This document shows, in pieces, positions 20,767 to 31,670 of a stretch of 64,000 nt of DNA. The notes under the pieces were generated by a model. The model was not told where the DNA came from. It saw only the letters and a program-made list of their open reading frames with translations, and made no database searches. Made by a program: the position numbers and the translations under genes. How positions within the stretch are numbered: the stretch's first letter is position 1; each line of letters starts with the position of its first letter. Source of the stretch: Sambucus nigra (Eukaryota; Streptophyta; Magnoliopsida; Dipsacales; Adoxaceae); NCBI GenBank assembly GCA_949130495.1, contig OX422216.1:361050605-361114604 (forward strand). The letters are read 5' to 3'.

Positions 20767-22383
20767 TGTAAGGACACAAATTTCCAATTGAGTCCATATA
20801 TAGTTTTGGCTTAATTCCGGACAAAAACATTTATTCATAGGTTAGTGATTTATTGTAATACTCTCAAGCCTATGAAGTGTGTGTTGAAGACGTAGCGGCA
20901 AAGAATATAAAGCTTCATCAAAATGTCGGTTTGCGTGCCTCGTTTCTACGTCATCATCTAAAGGTTCCATGCTCCCAAGGTATGAATGCAATTATATTTA
21001 TATAGGAGCTTGGAACAATATTTATTGGGTGTTAGGTGTAATAAAAACTGCATTTTATTTTTAGAAAGAATCAATTAGAACTTTAAAATAAGTATATAAA
21101 AGTTTCTGGGCCAAAATCGAATTTTACAAACTTTCTGGTCATTCGTTAGAAATGTCGTTCGAACGAGTTTTTTCGTTCGAACCAGGTTTCGTTCGAACGA
21201 GTTTTTCGTTCGAACCAGTTTTCGTTCGAACGAGTTTGCCAACGACCCTAAACTGGTCAGTCGTTCGATATGTCGTTCGAACGAGTTTGGTCATTCTAAC
21301 GAGATATCTAACGAGTTTCTAACGAGCCCAGGCTGGTCGCTCGTTAGAAGTCTCGTTCGAACGAGACGCCAGGGCGGGAATAGTTTTGAGCAGTTTTTGG
21401 CAGTTTTCACCCACTTTCCCCACTTGGTTTTTAACCAACTTTTACAAGACTTATTAAGGACGGGAAACACATTTTTCTAATTAACTTTTCCAACCTTGTT
21501 TATCTCCTAGAGAGAGTTTGAGAGCAAAAATAGTTTAGGAAAATGTTCAAGTTTTGAGTGTTGTTTTTCAAAGAAAAATTCATATACCACTCTAGTGTTT
21601 ACACCCAATAGTTGTGTTTATCCAAGTTCTATATACATATCTTTACTTGGAGTTTTTGGCACCGATTTTCTCTACCGAATTCAAGAAGAGACGTTTCGGG
21701 TTTGCTTCTACACCCCATCACAAAGAAGACTTTTTGTTGAGATTCTACCCACACGGAGAAAGGCTCCATGCTTGGGTGACGGTGACCATATAAAGTCCCA
21801 TCGGTGGATTCCGAGACCGCGGTGGTGTTTCGAGGTTGTTCGCTAGGAAGAGGTTTCTACGAGAAGAAGCGTCGAGGCTTGAGAGGGATCGAGTCAGTCG
21901 TTGTAAGTCTATCTGTCTTGTAATTGTAATTCCATATCTAGTGGACTTGTGGCTAGGGCCGTCCGAGGTTGTTTCCCGTCTTGGGTTTTTCCTCGTACAT
22001 CTCGGCGTAGTGTGACATTGTTTATTTTATCTTGCACAAAATTTAGAACGCATGCTTAGCATATATTCAAGATAAAATTTGGTTTAAATTATCACACTCA
22101 TTTAATTTGGGACTTAAATTAAATATTGGGTAAATTTGGTTTATTCAAGTCATTTGCTAAAATTGGTTTCGCCTAACTTTGGATAATTGAAAATTATGAA
22201 TTAGGCAAACTCTAGGACTTGGATTTATTAAAACTTGTTGTTGTTAATTTTTAAAAGTTGAACCATCTCCTTTACAACGCTTCCGCATCTTCCCTATTGT
22301 GTTTTATTCAAAAAGGAAATTATTTTTTAATTTATGATTTTAATTGATTTATATATTTAAAATCCGGGGATTCCACTTCTTCA
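20767..22383 (+). repeat. 5' LTR of the young gag-only element (1617 bp)
   Basis: It is nearly identical to 26133-27769. It contains an array of cgttcgaacg palindromes at about 21150-21370. The recurring ORF at 21595-21846 is present in both LTRs and shows no known domain. It may be part of the leader; I do not call it a gene. Confidence 0.93.
21150..21375. repeat. cgttcgaacgag palindromic array in 5' LTR
   Basis: Repeated ttcgttcgaacgag and tcgttcgaaccag units with short spacers; the core cgttcgaacg is self-complementary. The 3' LTR carries one more unit. Confidence 0.85.
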
Positions 22384-22385
22384 AA

Positions 22386-22398
22386 TTGGTATCAGAGC
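22386..22398 (+). promoter_or_regulatory. Primer binding site of the young gag-only element
   Basis: tggtatcagagcc starts two bases after the LTR end and matches initiator tRNA-Met, as in most plant copia elements. Confidence 0.9.
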
Positions 22399-22445
22399 CA
22401 AAAACGATAAATTATTTCGTTAAGATCCTTTAATTTTTGGCTAAA

Positions 22446-24395
22446 ATGGATTTTTCCCCATTTTCAAAATTTCCTATTTTCGATGGTTCAAACTACGCGT
22501 ATTGGAAAGCGCGAATGAGATCGGCAATAAAATCTATCGACGAGAGAGTTTGGATGTCTGTTGTTAACGGGTACTCCCCACCAACTTATTTAGTTGAAAA
22601 TGAACGAGTTATTAAACCCGTCGATAGATGGACTGAAAATGAGTTTAAACTTGCTAACTTTAATTCCCGAGGTTTAAATGCCTTGTTTAGCGCTGTCACA
22701 CCGGATGAATTCCGACGCATTATGACGTGTGAGACCGCTAAAGAAGCTTGGGATATTTTACAATTAACTCATGAAGGAACTAGTGTCGTTAAAGCTTCAA
22801 AACTCCAAAACCTCACCACTCAATTTGAAACTATCAAAATGGATGAATTAGAAACTTTTGATAAATTTTATGCTAGACTTTCTGATATTGTTAATTCATC
22901 TTTTAACTTAGGAGAGAAAATACCTGACGACCGTGTTGTAAAGAAAATTTTAAGGTCCCTACCCGATAGATTTATTCCAAAGGTGACCGTTTTAAATTCT
23001 TTACCCACTTTAGCCTCTACGAAATTAGAAGAGCTTGTAGGTGATTTACAAACCTATGAACTTGATATGTTTCCCTCTAAACATGAAAAGAAAATCAAAA
23101 AGGGCGTTGCTTTAAAAGCCCGAAAAGAGGTCAAACAAGTAGTAGAGAGCGATAGTGATAGTGACTCGGAAGATATGGCTTTGTTTGCTCGCAAATTTAG
23201 AAAATTTCTTAAAATTAACAAAGGTAATTTTAAAAATGATTTTAAGAAATTTGATACTTCTAAACATGATAAAAGCGAGAAGGTTTCTAAAGCCGAGAAG
23301 ATCCCTAAAACTAGTAATGACAATTTAGATAGGGACGAGTCTAATAAGTGTTTTGGTTGTGAAGGTTATGGCCATAGGGCTTATGAGTGCCCCACTAAAC
23401 TAAGGAAAGAGGGTAAACGATCCACTGCATATAATGCGACCCTTAGTGATAGTGATAAGGAAGAGAAGCCCGATTCCCCCACTAAGAAAAATTTTGTGGC
23501 TTTTATGGCTAGACATGTGAGTGATAGTGAGAACTCATCGAATGATGAAATAATAGCACATGCCACTTCCAAGGTCATTATACATGATTCTCTTATTTTT
23601 TATGATAGTGAGAGTGAAGAAGAAAGAGAGAGTGAAAATGAAGATGAGGTTGATATGAGTGAACTTCAAAATGCTTTTCAAGAACTTTATACAGAATCTA
23701 TTAAATTGAAAAGAGCTAATTTGAAGTTAGAAGCTAGTTTAAGAGAGAGTGTCAAGGTCGTTGATGAAAATGCTTTAATAGGAGACCTTAGGACACATGA
23801 GAGGACTCTTCAAGAGAAGCTTAACTATATAGAAGGCGAAAGAGATAGCCTTAGGGGTTTAATGGAATCCTTGAAAAAGGAGCTTCTTGTTTTTGAAGAG
23901 CGAAATGTTTTACTAGAATCTAAAATTTTAGAATTGGAAAAGAAATTAAAAGATTCTAGTAATGTCAAATTTGATTTGGAGTGTCGTTCGGAAAAACTAG
24001 ATAAAATGTTAGGAACGGTCCAAATTAAAAATGACACTTGTGGTTTAGGCTTCAATACTTGTAATGAATTTTCTTATAATGCCAAAACCACTGTTTTAGG
24101 AGAATCGTCTAGGAAAGATTTTAGAGATCACTCCTTAAGAAAATCTTTTCGACATGCTCTTACTTGTACACATTGTGGTCGAAAAGGTCATCTTAGGAAA
24201 TTCTGTTTAGATCTTAAACGAATTCCTAGAGAATCCCATAGTAAAGTAACCACGATTATTAACGATCCAACACCCCAAGATAGTAATTCTTCATTAATTT
24301 GGGTTAGGAAATCCGACTTGGTTGCCTTACAAAATAGGGATTTTGATTCTCATTTACTTTCACATGCTTCCTCCCTTGCTAAATCTAAAGGATAA
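22446..24395 (+). CDS. Copia-type Gag polyprotein, intact (649 aa)
   Basis: I start at the ATG at 22446 (MDFSPFSKF); an open TTG lies three codons upstream, but a plant start there is unlikely. Residues 1-210 are the UBN2-type gag core, with FDGSNYAYWKARMRSAIKSI, then AWDILQLTHEGTSVV and KILRSLPDRFIPKVT. A Lys-rich and acidic linker follows, with the first CX2CX4HX4C knuckle (CFGCEGYGHRAYEC) at about residues 302-315. Next come an acidic stretch (SESEEERESENEDE), a predicted coiled coil at about 415-535, and a second knuckle (CTHCGRKGHLRKFC) at about 574-587. Gag would form the particle and bind RNA in the cytoplasm. It has no protease domain, so processing would need a helper. Two knuckles plus a long coiled coil make it larger than a plain copia gag. 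No stop or frameshift. Confidence 0.92.
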   Translation: MDFSPFSKFPIFDGSNYAYWKARMRSAIKSIDERVWMSVVNGYSPPTYLVENERVIKPVDRWTENEFKLANFNSRGLNALFSAVTPDEFRRIMTCETAKEAWDILQLTHEGTSVVKASKLQNLTTQFETIKMDELETFDKFYARLSDIVNSSFNLGEKIPDDRVVKKILRSLPDRFIPKVTVLNSLPTLASTKLEELVGDLQTYELDMFPSKHEKKIKKGVALKARKEVKQVVESDSDSDSEDMALFARKFRKFLKINKGNFKNDFKKFDTSKHDKSEKVSKAEKIPKTSNDNLDRDESNKCFGCEGYGHRAYECPTKLRKEGKRSTAYNATLSDSDKEEKPDSPTKKNFVAFMARHVSDSENSSNDEIIAHATSKVIIHDSLIFYDSESEEERESENEDEVDMSELQNAFQELYTESIKLKRANLKLEASLRESVKVVDENALIGDLRTHERTLQEKLNYIEGERDSLRGLMESLKKELLVFEERNVLLESKILELEKKLKDSSNVKFDLECRSEKLDKMLGTVQIKNDTCGLGFNTCNEFSYNAKTTVLGESSRKDFRDHSLRKSFRHALTCTHCGRKGHLRKFCLDLKRIPRESHSKVTTIINDPTPQDSNSSLIWVRKSDLVALQNRDFDSHLLSHASSLAKSKG

Positions 24396-26119
24396 ATGTG
24401 TTAGTGTTTGCATACTTTAGCGTTTTTACTTCATGCCATATTCATATGCTAAATTTATGCTTGTTTAGTCATTTTCTAGTCATTGCCTTATTTCATATCA
24501 CATGCTAGAAATCATGACTTGTTTATCTTTTTGTATTATATTTTGTGTTTGATTTAACTGAAAAAATATAAAAAGATTTTTTTTTATCATTTGTGTTTTT
24601 ATTTATTTCATTTAAGCTTAATGAAAAATACAAATGATTTTTGTTTAGTCTTTTGAGTATATATCTTTATTTTTGATTAAAAATGTTAAAAACTCAAAAA
24701 GATTTTGTTTTGTGTGTATTTTAGTTTGACACACCTTATGTGGCATATATTTGTGTTTGAATCCCATCATTTACGCTCCCACGTGGCTAGAACTTTTGGT
24801 TTAGATTTTCAATCCTTAAAATGTTCTTTACCATGTTTTATATGGAGTAGTTGGATTTTGTATTGTTTAAATGGATTCTATTTCTATATGCCTCTTTTCA
24901 CACATGCACGAGCTCTTTTGAAATCTTAATGTCACATGTTATATTTGAGCTTTTTGAGGTGTTCTCCTATCAATCTAGTCATCTACATATCTATGACCTA
25001 GGAGGACTAGTGCATGTCAAAATCCATTGCATGTGAGATTTGTGTGAAAAATGACAACATGATAAATTAATATATGCACGGGGAAGGGCTCTGAAAGGAT
25101 GAATTAAATCCTTTGCAATAGTAAGCCACCGTTGATTGGATCTAAAAGAAATACGTGATCCAAAGGCCTAAAAACAGAATATTTGGCATTTAAAAGAAAG
25201 CAATTGCCAAGGCCTATGTTTGTTTGATATATTCATTCAAAAACAAAAGAATATATATGCTCATTGAGGGAGAATTGGATGGTATATCAACGGTTTGCAC
25301 AATGTCCGTTTATCCTAGTTGTCTTTAATGTCATGACTCTATTTGGTTTGTAGAATCATCATCATGCTAGGCTTGTATTCATTGTGTATGTTTGTTCATT
25401 GAGTTCAATCTTTATATTGTCACATGAGGTTATATTTAACTGTGATGAAGTTTGCAATCAAATGAGAACTCCGTGAACGTTTCTTAAGTGTTTGGGTCTA
25501 AATTTAATTGTTGATAGTACACACCCCTACACTTCCGTTTCCATATGACACATTTTTGCCATACGAGTGTGCAAACTTATTGTATTTTGTGTCATGTGTG
25601 TGTTTATATCTATATATATATGCAAGTGCTCTATTGGTCTATTGTTGGTATCTATATATATGATATTTGTCTTTGCCCTGCTTTTATTGTCCATATGCTT
25701 TCATGTCTTATCACTTTAAGCTTCCTCATGTTGTTTATTAGTTCTTTATCCTTTGCCTATTCCTGAACAAAAAAGGGGGAGAATGATGATAGGGGGAGAA
25801 ATGGTATCTAATCCTATTATTATCGTATCTTAGTTTGGGGAGATTTATCTTAGGGGGAGACGTCTTTCTAAGTATGTCATGTGTTTAAAAGGGAGAATTA
25901 ATTTAGGGGGAGTAATTAATTAATTGCATTTAATATTTTGATATTCCCTATGCATTTGATGATTTTGCTTAAGTGTGCAGGAATTATTCTAAAGCGGCAT
26001 CTTTCAATGGCAAAGTGTTTGATCCTTGGGTTGAGTCAAGTTTGGGCGGGTTATGTTTTGAGTCTAGTGAGCTTGACGGCCCTTTAGGATTTTTGTTTGG
26101 TTTTTGTCCCGGAATAGCC
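24396..26119 (+). other. Non-coding 3' spacer of the young gag-only element
   Basis: About 1.7 kb, AT-rich, without pol motifs in any frame. Short ORFs at 24705-25036 and 25545-25766 are T-rich and hydrophobic by composition only. The last 350 bases (25770-25911) hold at least five AGGGGGAG-type purine tracts in addition to the true polypurine tract. Confidence 0.75.
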
Positions 26120-26132
26120 AAAGGGGGAGATT
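26120..26132 (+). promoter_or_regulatory. Polypurine tract
   Basis: aaagggggagatt abuts the 3' LTR start tgtaagg. It would prime plus-strand DNA synthesis. Confidence 0.88.
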
Positions 26133-27769
26133 TGTAAGGACACAAATCTCCAATTAAGTCCATATATAGTTTTGGCTCAATTCCGGACAAAAACATTTAT
26201 TCATAGGTTAGTGATTTATTGTAATACTCTCAAGCCTATGAAGTGTGTGTTGAAGACGTAGGGAAAAGAATATAAAGCTTCATCAAAATGCCGGTTTGCG
26301 TGCCTCGTTTCTACGTCATCATCTAAAGGTTCCATGCTCCCAAGGTATGAATGCAATTATATTTATATAGGAGCTTGGAACAATATTTATTGGGTGTTAG
26401 GTGTAATAAAAACTGCATTTTATTTTCAGAAAGAATCAATTAGAACTTTAAAATAAGTATATAAAAGTTTCTGGGCCAAAATCGAATTTTACAAACTTTC
26501 TGGTCGTTCGTTAGAAATGTCGTTCGAACGAGTTTTTTCGTTCGAACCAGGTTTCGTTCGAACGAGTTTTTCGTTCGAACCAGTTTTCGTTCGAACGAGT
26601 TTGCCAACGACCCTAAACTGGTCAGTCGTTCGATATGTCGTTCGAACGAGTTTGGTCGTTCTAACGAGATATCTAACGAGTTTCTAACGAGCCCAGGCTG
26701 GTCGCTCGTTAGAAGTCTCATTCGAACGAGAGTCAAGTTCGTTCGAACGAGACACCAGGGCGGGAATAGTTTTGAGCAGTTTTTGGCAGTTTTCACCCAC
26801 TTTCCCCACTTGGTTTTTAACCAACTTTTTCAAGACTTATTAAGGACGGGAAACACATTTTTCTAATTAACTTTTCCAACCTTGTTTATCTCCTAGAGAG
26901 AGTTTGAGAGCAAAAATAGTTTAGGAAAATGTTCAAGTTTTGAGTGTTGTTTTTCAAAGAAAAATTCATATACCACTCTAGTGTTTACACCCAATAGTTG
27001 TGTTTATCCAAGTTCTATATACATATCTTTACTTGGAGTTTTTGGCACCGGTTTTCTCTACCGAATTCAAGAAGAGACGTTTCGGGTTTGCTTCTACACC
27101 CCATCACAAAGAAGACTTTTTGTTGAGATTCTACCCACACGGAGAAAGGCTCCATGCTTGGGTGACGGTGACCATATAAAGTCCCATCGGTGGATTCCGA
27201 GACCGCGGTGGTGTTCCGAGGTTGTTCGCTAGGAAGAGGTTTCTACGAGAAGAAGCGTCGAGGCTTGAGAGGGATCGAGTCAGTCGTTGTAAGTCTATCT
27301 GTCTTGTAATTGTAATTCCATATCTAGTGGACTTGTGGCTAGGGCCGTCCGAGGTTGTTTCCCGTCTTGGGTTTTTTCTCGTACATCTCGGCGTAGTGTG
27401 ACATTTTTTATTTTATCTTGCACAAAATTTAGAACGCATGCTTAGCATATATTCAAGATAAAATTTGGTTAAAATTATGACACTCATTTAATTTGGGACT
27501 TAAATTAAATATTGGGTAAATTTGGTTTATTCAAGTCATTTGCTAAAATTGGTTTCGCCTAACTTTGGATAATTGAAAATTATGAATTAGGCAAACTCTA
27601 GGACTTGGATTTATTAAAACTTGTTGTTGTTAATTTTTAAAAGTTGAACCATCTCCTTTACAACGCTTCCGCATCTTCCCTATTGTGTTTTATTCAAAAA
27701 GGAAATTATTTTTTAATTTGTGATTTTAATTGATTTATATATTTAAAATCTGGGGATTCCACTTCTTCA
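26133..27769 (+). repeat. 3' LTR of the young gag-only element (1637 bp)
   Basis: It is near-identical to 20767-22383 with about a dozen substitutions, a one-base loss and a 21-bp gain (26731-26751) inside the palindromic array. Low divergence indicates a recent insertion. It ends ttcttca and is followed by the target duplication ataac. Confidence 0.93.
26515..26758. repeat. cgttcgaacgag palindromic array in 3' LTR
   Basis: Same array as at 21150, with one extra 21-bp unit (26731-26751) containing another cgttcgaacg core. Confidence 0.85.
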
Positions 27770-27774
27770 ATAAC

Positions 27775-28273
27775 TTCAGGAGTTTCACGCTAATAATTGG
27801 TTTCTCGGGTTTTAGGGCATGGACGTCTCTCAAATGACAAAAGACTCCTCCTAACGCTAGTTTATGTAGGAGACCCTTAATTCTTCCTTTGCTTATGATA
27901 TGCATTGTGATTGAAACCTTTTTACATATTCCTATTTTTCTCTATTTTTTTTATCCCATTGTGTATATAAAAAAATTGGGGCAGAAGAACTTGAGTATCT
28001 TTGCCGTGATTTATATCTATTCCTATTCTAACTCAACTAATATGCAATTTAAGTGTTTAATCTTTTAGAGATGTTTCTTCAGACCCGTTGTATAGCTTGT
28101 TTTATTTATTAGGGTATTAGTATGTATTACAGTTGAGTGACGTATTTTATTTCATCTTATTTTCGATTCTAGGATGGGAATGGGTAGTTAGATCTTTTGT
28201 ATAGGACAACTACGATTTTTCACTTTTCACTCACGAGTTCAGAATACTCAAGGGAAGTTTGTCTCTAATATCC
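27775..28273 (+). other. 3' untranslated tail of the old copia element
   Basis: It continues the copia pol copy interrupted at 20766. No coding motif. It leads into a polypurine tract and LTR edge. Confidence 0.6.
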
Positions 28274-28285
28274 AAAGGGGGAGAT
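28274..28285 (+). promoter_or_regulatory. Polypurine tract of the old copia element
   Basis: aaagggggagat directly before a TGAGAACACA LTR edge. Confidence 0.75.
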
Positions 28286-30340
28286 TGAGAACACACTATA
28301 TAGTTGACTTAATTGAGTCTATATTATATATGAGTTCCAACTAGTTTGGATATCGAGACAAAGTAGGTTAGTTTTTACGAGTTGCTCTATCTCTCAAAGG
28401 TTCAAAATAAGAATGAAGAAATCCAGTCCAAGGAATCCTCAAGATCAACCTAAAGGGAAGTTAATTATACCTTATAACCACTATAGAACACCTACAGTAC
28501 ATATTATTGAGTTCCTATGTGCATATGTTGATTTAACCACTTTAACTATATTTCCAAATCAAGTTAATTCCTTTATAACTTTTTTAAAAGATTTTAAATA
28601 ATTTTTGGAATTATTAAAATTTGCTTTTAAAAGTGTTAGGGTTAAAAGTTGGAATTTGCAAAATGTTTTTATTCATTAAAAGTTGTGTTGGGTAGTATCT
28701 CAAAGCGCTAGAGAATTCAGCGGCGAAATTTAGAATATGCTTGACACGCATTTTTTAGCCAGTAACAATTCAAACACGTGTTGGCACCTAAATGGATGAT
28801 TTTGTGTTTTCCCTAAGACACATACATTATATGAAATCTCAACCCTTGGATAAACCTTATCGACGATAATGCATATTATTAGAAATAATCTATGAGCAAC
28901 CATTTTTAACCAACCACTATCAGTTATTCCCATCGCTTATATTGAACCGTTAGATTGGCATTCAACAGGTCAAAGTTAATCTCGGCCATAGGATTGCCTT
29001 GGTAGTTCGAGATCCTTCCTCAGCATCTATATAAACCCATCCAGTCTCATCCATTTGAGACTTTTGCCCTTCGTCCAAATAGAGAGATACAGAGAGAGAA
29101 ACGAGAAGGGAGAGAGGAGAAACCCTAATCTTCGTAGCTCAACCTCTGAGTTCTTTCCCTTTATCGAAACACTAAAACCTTCATAGTTTCATACACTAGA
29201 AAACCTAAATCTTGAGAGTTAGATCCACTTAGGTTTTACGTGAGTTTGGCGTTGGATTTTTTCAACGATTGAAGACCTCATTAAGTCTTAGTTTCTCTCA
29301 GAACTCGTCTCTAAGAGAATCTTGAGTTTAACTGTTGAAACTTGAGTTTTTCTAAAAGAGAAACATCACACATTTATATTTTTTTCTCTTTTGGATTTTT
29401 TATTGTAGATCCTTTATGTTTTAAGAAATTTTGAAAAAGAAACTTATGTATTTCAAGGTTATATCAGATCTCTAGAACGTTTGTGTTTCTTGTTTTATAT
29501 TTCACGGTTTATGAAATAAATGTCTACAAAAATAAATAGAAACACATAGGACCTTGGCTAGTTTATAAAGTAAGGTTGTTTTTCATATCTGATCTTGAGA
29601 AAGAAGTTACTTGTAAAAATACTTTGAATCAGTATCTGCATGTCATATATAACCTCTTGATTTATAGGAATTTGTCTATATAAATATTTTGAGATGGTGT
29701 GTTGCATAAATCTGCAAGTAGTGCACATCACAAACACATTTTTACACACAAACACTTAGTCACAGTGGTTATATTTGAGAAACATGGAAATTGAAAGAGT
29801 TGCTGGAATTAGAAATCAAAGAAAAGGAAATCAAGGAAAAAGTAAAGAAGCAACCAGAGAATATCAGTTCTAGTTAAGAAACTTTTGGGGTGGAGTAGCT
29901 CATGTAGGTGTAACTCTGAACATAGATTTAGGATCTTTGTGTTCTTTCTTAAGTGTTGTAACTTGAATCTTTATTTTGGTGGATTTTTGGTTTGTGTCGT
30001 AGAGGGCACCTTGGATATTTCCCTTGATTAAGGGTTTTACCATGTTAAATACACGTGTTCATTACTTTGAATGTTCTTAATTTTTATTGTGATTGGTATT
30101 GCATGTTATACTTAGTAGATGTTTTTAATTTCTAAAACCAAAGGTAATCAACTATAAAATTTTGACTACATATTCTGAAACATTTTTAAACACATCTTGT
30201 GTTATAAATCAAAAAGAGTTTTGCCTAAAGAGTGTATTCGGAGTTTACTCAACTTATAACATTTTGTTATTAATCTAGTAAACAGTTTTCTTAGGGAGAG
30301 GTTGGACGATTATAGATGGGGTGAACCCTTTTTTCCTACC
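28286..30340 (+). repeat. 3' LTR of the old copia element
   Basis: The left edge tgagaacacac follows a polypurine tract, so this is the start of a 3' LTR. A TATA box (tctatataaaccc, 29025-29037) and a purine-rich leader with aaaccctaatc follow. The right edge is uncertain: I place it near 30340 (tttcctacca), but no second LTR copy is in the window to fix it. ORFs here are short and recurrent only in AT-rich DNA. Confidence 0.6.
29025..29037 (+). promoter_or_regulatory. TATA box of the old copia LTR
   Basis: tctatataaaccc in a less AT-rich surrounding, about 740 bases into the LTR, followed by a purine-rich leader. This is the position expected for the U3/R promoter. Confidence 0.6.
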
Positions 30341-31670
30341 ATTATGCTTGTGGGAATGAATCACTTTAAATCCCCCATTAAGTATTGTTTAATAATTGAA
30401 GTACATAGAGGGGTCGGTTACATTAAGAACAAAGAGGCATTGGCATATGAAAGGGCTCTTGTTTAATGAACAAAGAAGAATCAAAAGAGAGAGGCAAAAT
30501 TAACTTTAAGGCTTCCGATTATAATATCAAGCGCTCTTTCAAAACCCAACCATGGACACTTAATAGGGAATACTCCTTTTCCACGTTTCATTGTATCGAA
30601 AAGAAACACCATTTATATGATTATATATGGGATTAGATTAGATATTTGATTGTACCAAATAATATTCATATTCCAGTGAGTTACAATACATAGTTACAAC
30701 TAAATATGACTCAGATGCTCTAAAACATTGCTTGACTCCCATTAATTTCCACAAGTTCTACCTCATGTATAAAATCCTCCTTATCTTCTTAAAATTCTAT
30801 GATGGGATCATTTTGTTACACCTCATTGGTTAATTTTACCTGTTTAAAACATATATAAGGGTGGGAAACTAATAAACAAAACATTACTATGTACATATCT
30901 GCATTTCTATAATGTAAGAGTGGGAGGTTGTATATATGATTATAGAATATTAGAATATGTTTTAGTTCGTAGAATTGATATAATAAAGTAGGTATAAAAT
31001 GTTATAAGAGACATATAAGGTTAGTACAAATGAAATAGCTGTTAAATTTGATATTTTCTTATCAAAAGAAGGTCCATAATGTTGATGTTTTAACAGTCAG
31101 ATATCATAAGATATTGAATTAGATAACACAGGGTATTGTATTAATTATGATTGATCAATTCAAAATTTGAGGATATATATTTAATCCTAACCACGGGCTG
31201 ATAAAATAACATAAATGTCGTGCACTACTAAAAAGAATGGAATATATGCGCTATGAAAAAAAAAGTCTAAATAGATATCCAACGATTTTTTATATGTGGG
31301 ATATGACATGTTTGTTCCTTCATCTTAAGTGATACAACACGCTAATTTAAAATATGATGATATAACTTGGATTGTAAATTCTCATAATTGGGTTCATATA
31401 AACAATTCGCATTTTGAAACTACTAGAAGGTATTGGGTTCCCATAATAACTGTTTGTGGCTATCAGCGACTGCATTGAACCAATGAAATTGTGAAAGCCT
31501 TGTTATGAAGATAATACTGAAATATAATGATCTTTCTATATCCCACAAAGTCAATCTTAATTTGTATAGACAAAGACCAAGGTCCTAAGTTGCAATTAAT
31601 ACCAATTTTATGAGATTAATTTTTAATTATAATAGCTTGGGTTAACCAAGTCATGTGAAATAGGAATACC
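30341..31670. other. No recognised feature
   Basis: AT-rich DNA without ORFs, domain motifs or repeat edges that I recognise. It could include the end of the old copia LTR. Confidence 0.5.

Larger units (their letters stand above)
20767..27769 (+). mobile_element. Gag-only copia-type (TR-GAG-like) element, young and intact
   Basis: LTRs of 1617 and 1637 bp, near-identical, start tgtaagg and end ttcttca. A perfect 5-bp target duplication ataac lies at 20762-20766 and 27770-27774. The 3749-bp interior has a primer site, one long gag ORF and about 1.7 kb of non-coding DNA ending in a polypurine tract. There is no protease, integrase, RT or RNase H. This is the arrangement described for plant TR-GAG elements, which move using another element's enzymes. 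It sits inside an old copia element (20034-20745 plus 27775 onwards). Confidence 0.92.

Noticed and set aside
21595..21846. 83-aa ORF repeated at 26981-27232
   Set aside because: Present in both LTRs of one young element, so similarity is not evidence of selection; no known domain. Possibly part of the leader.
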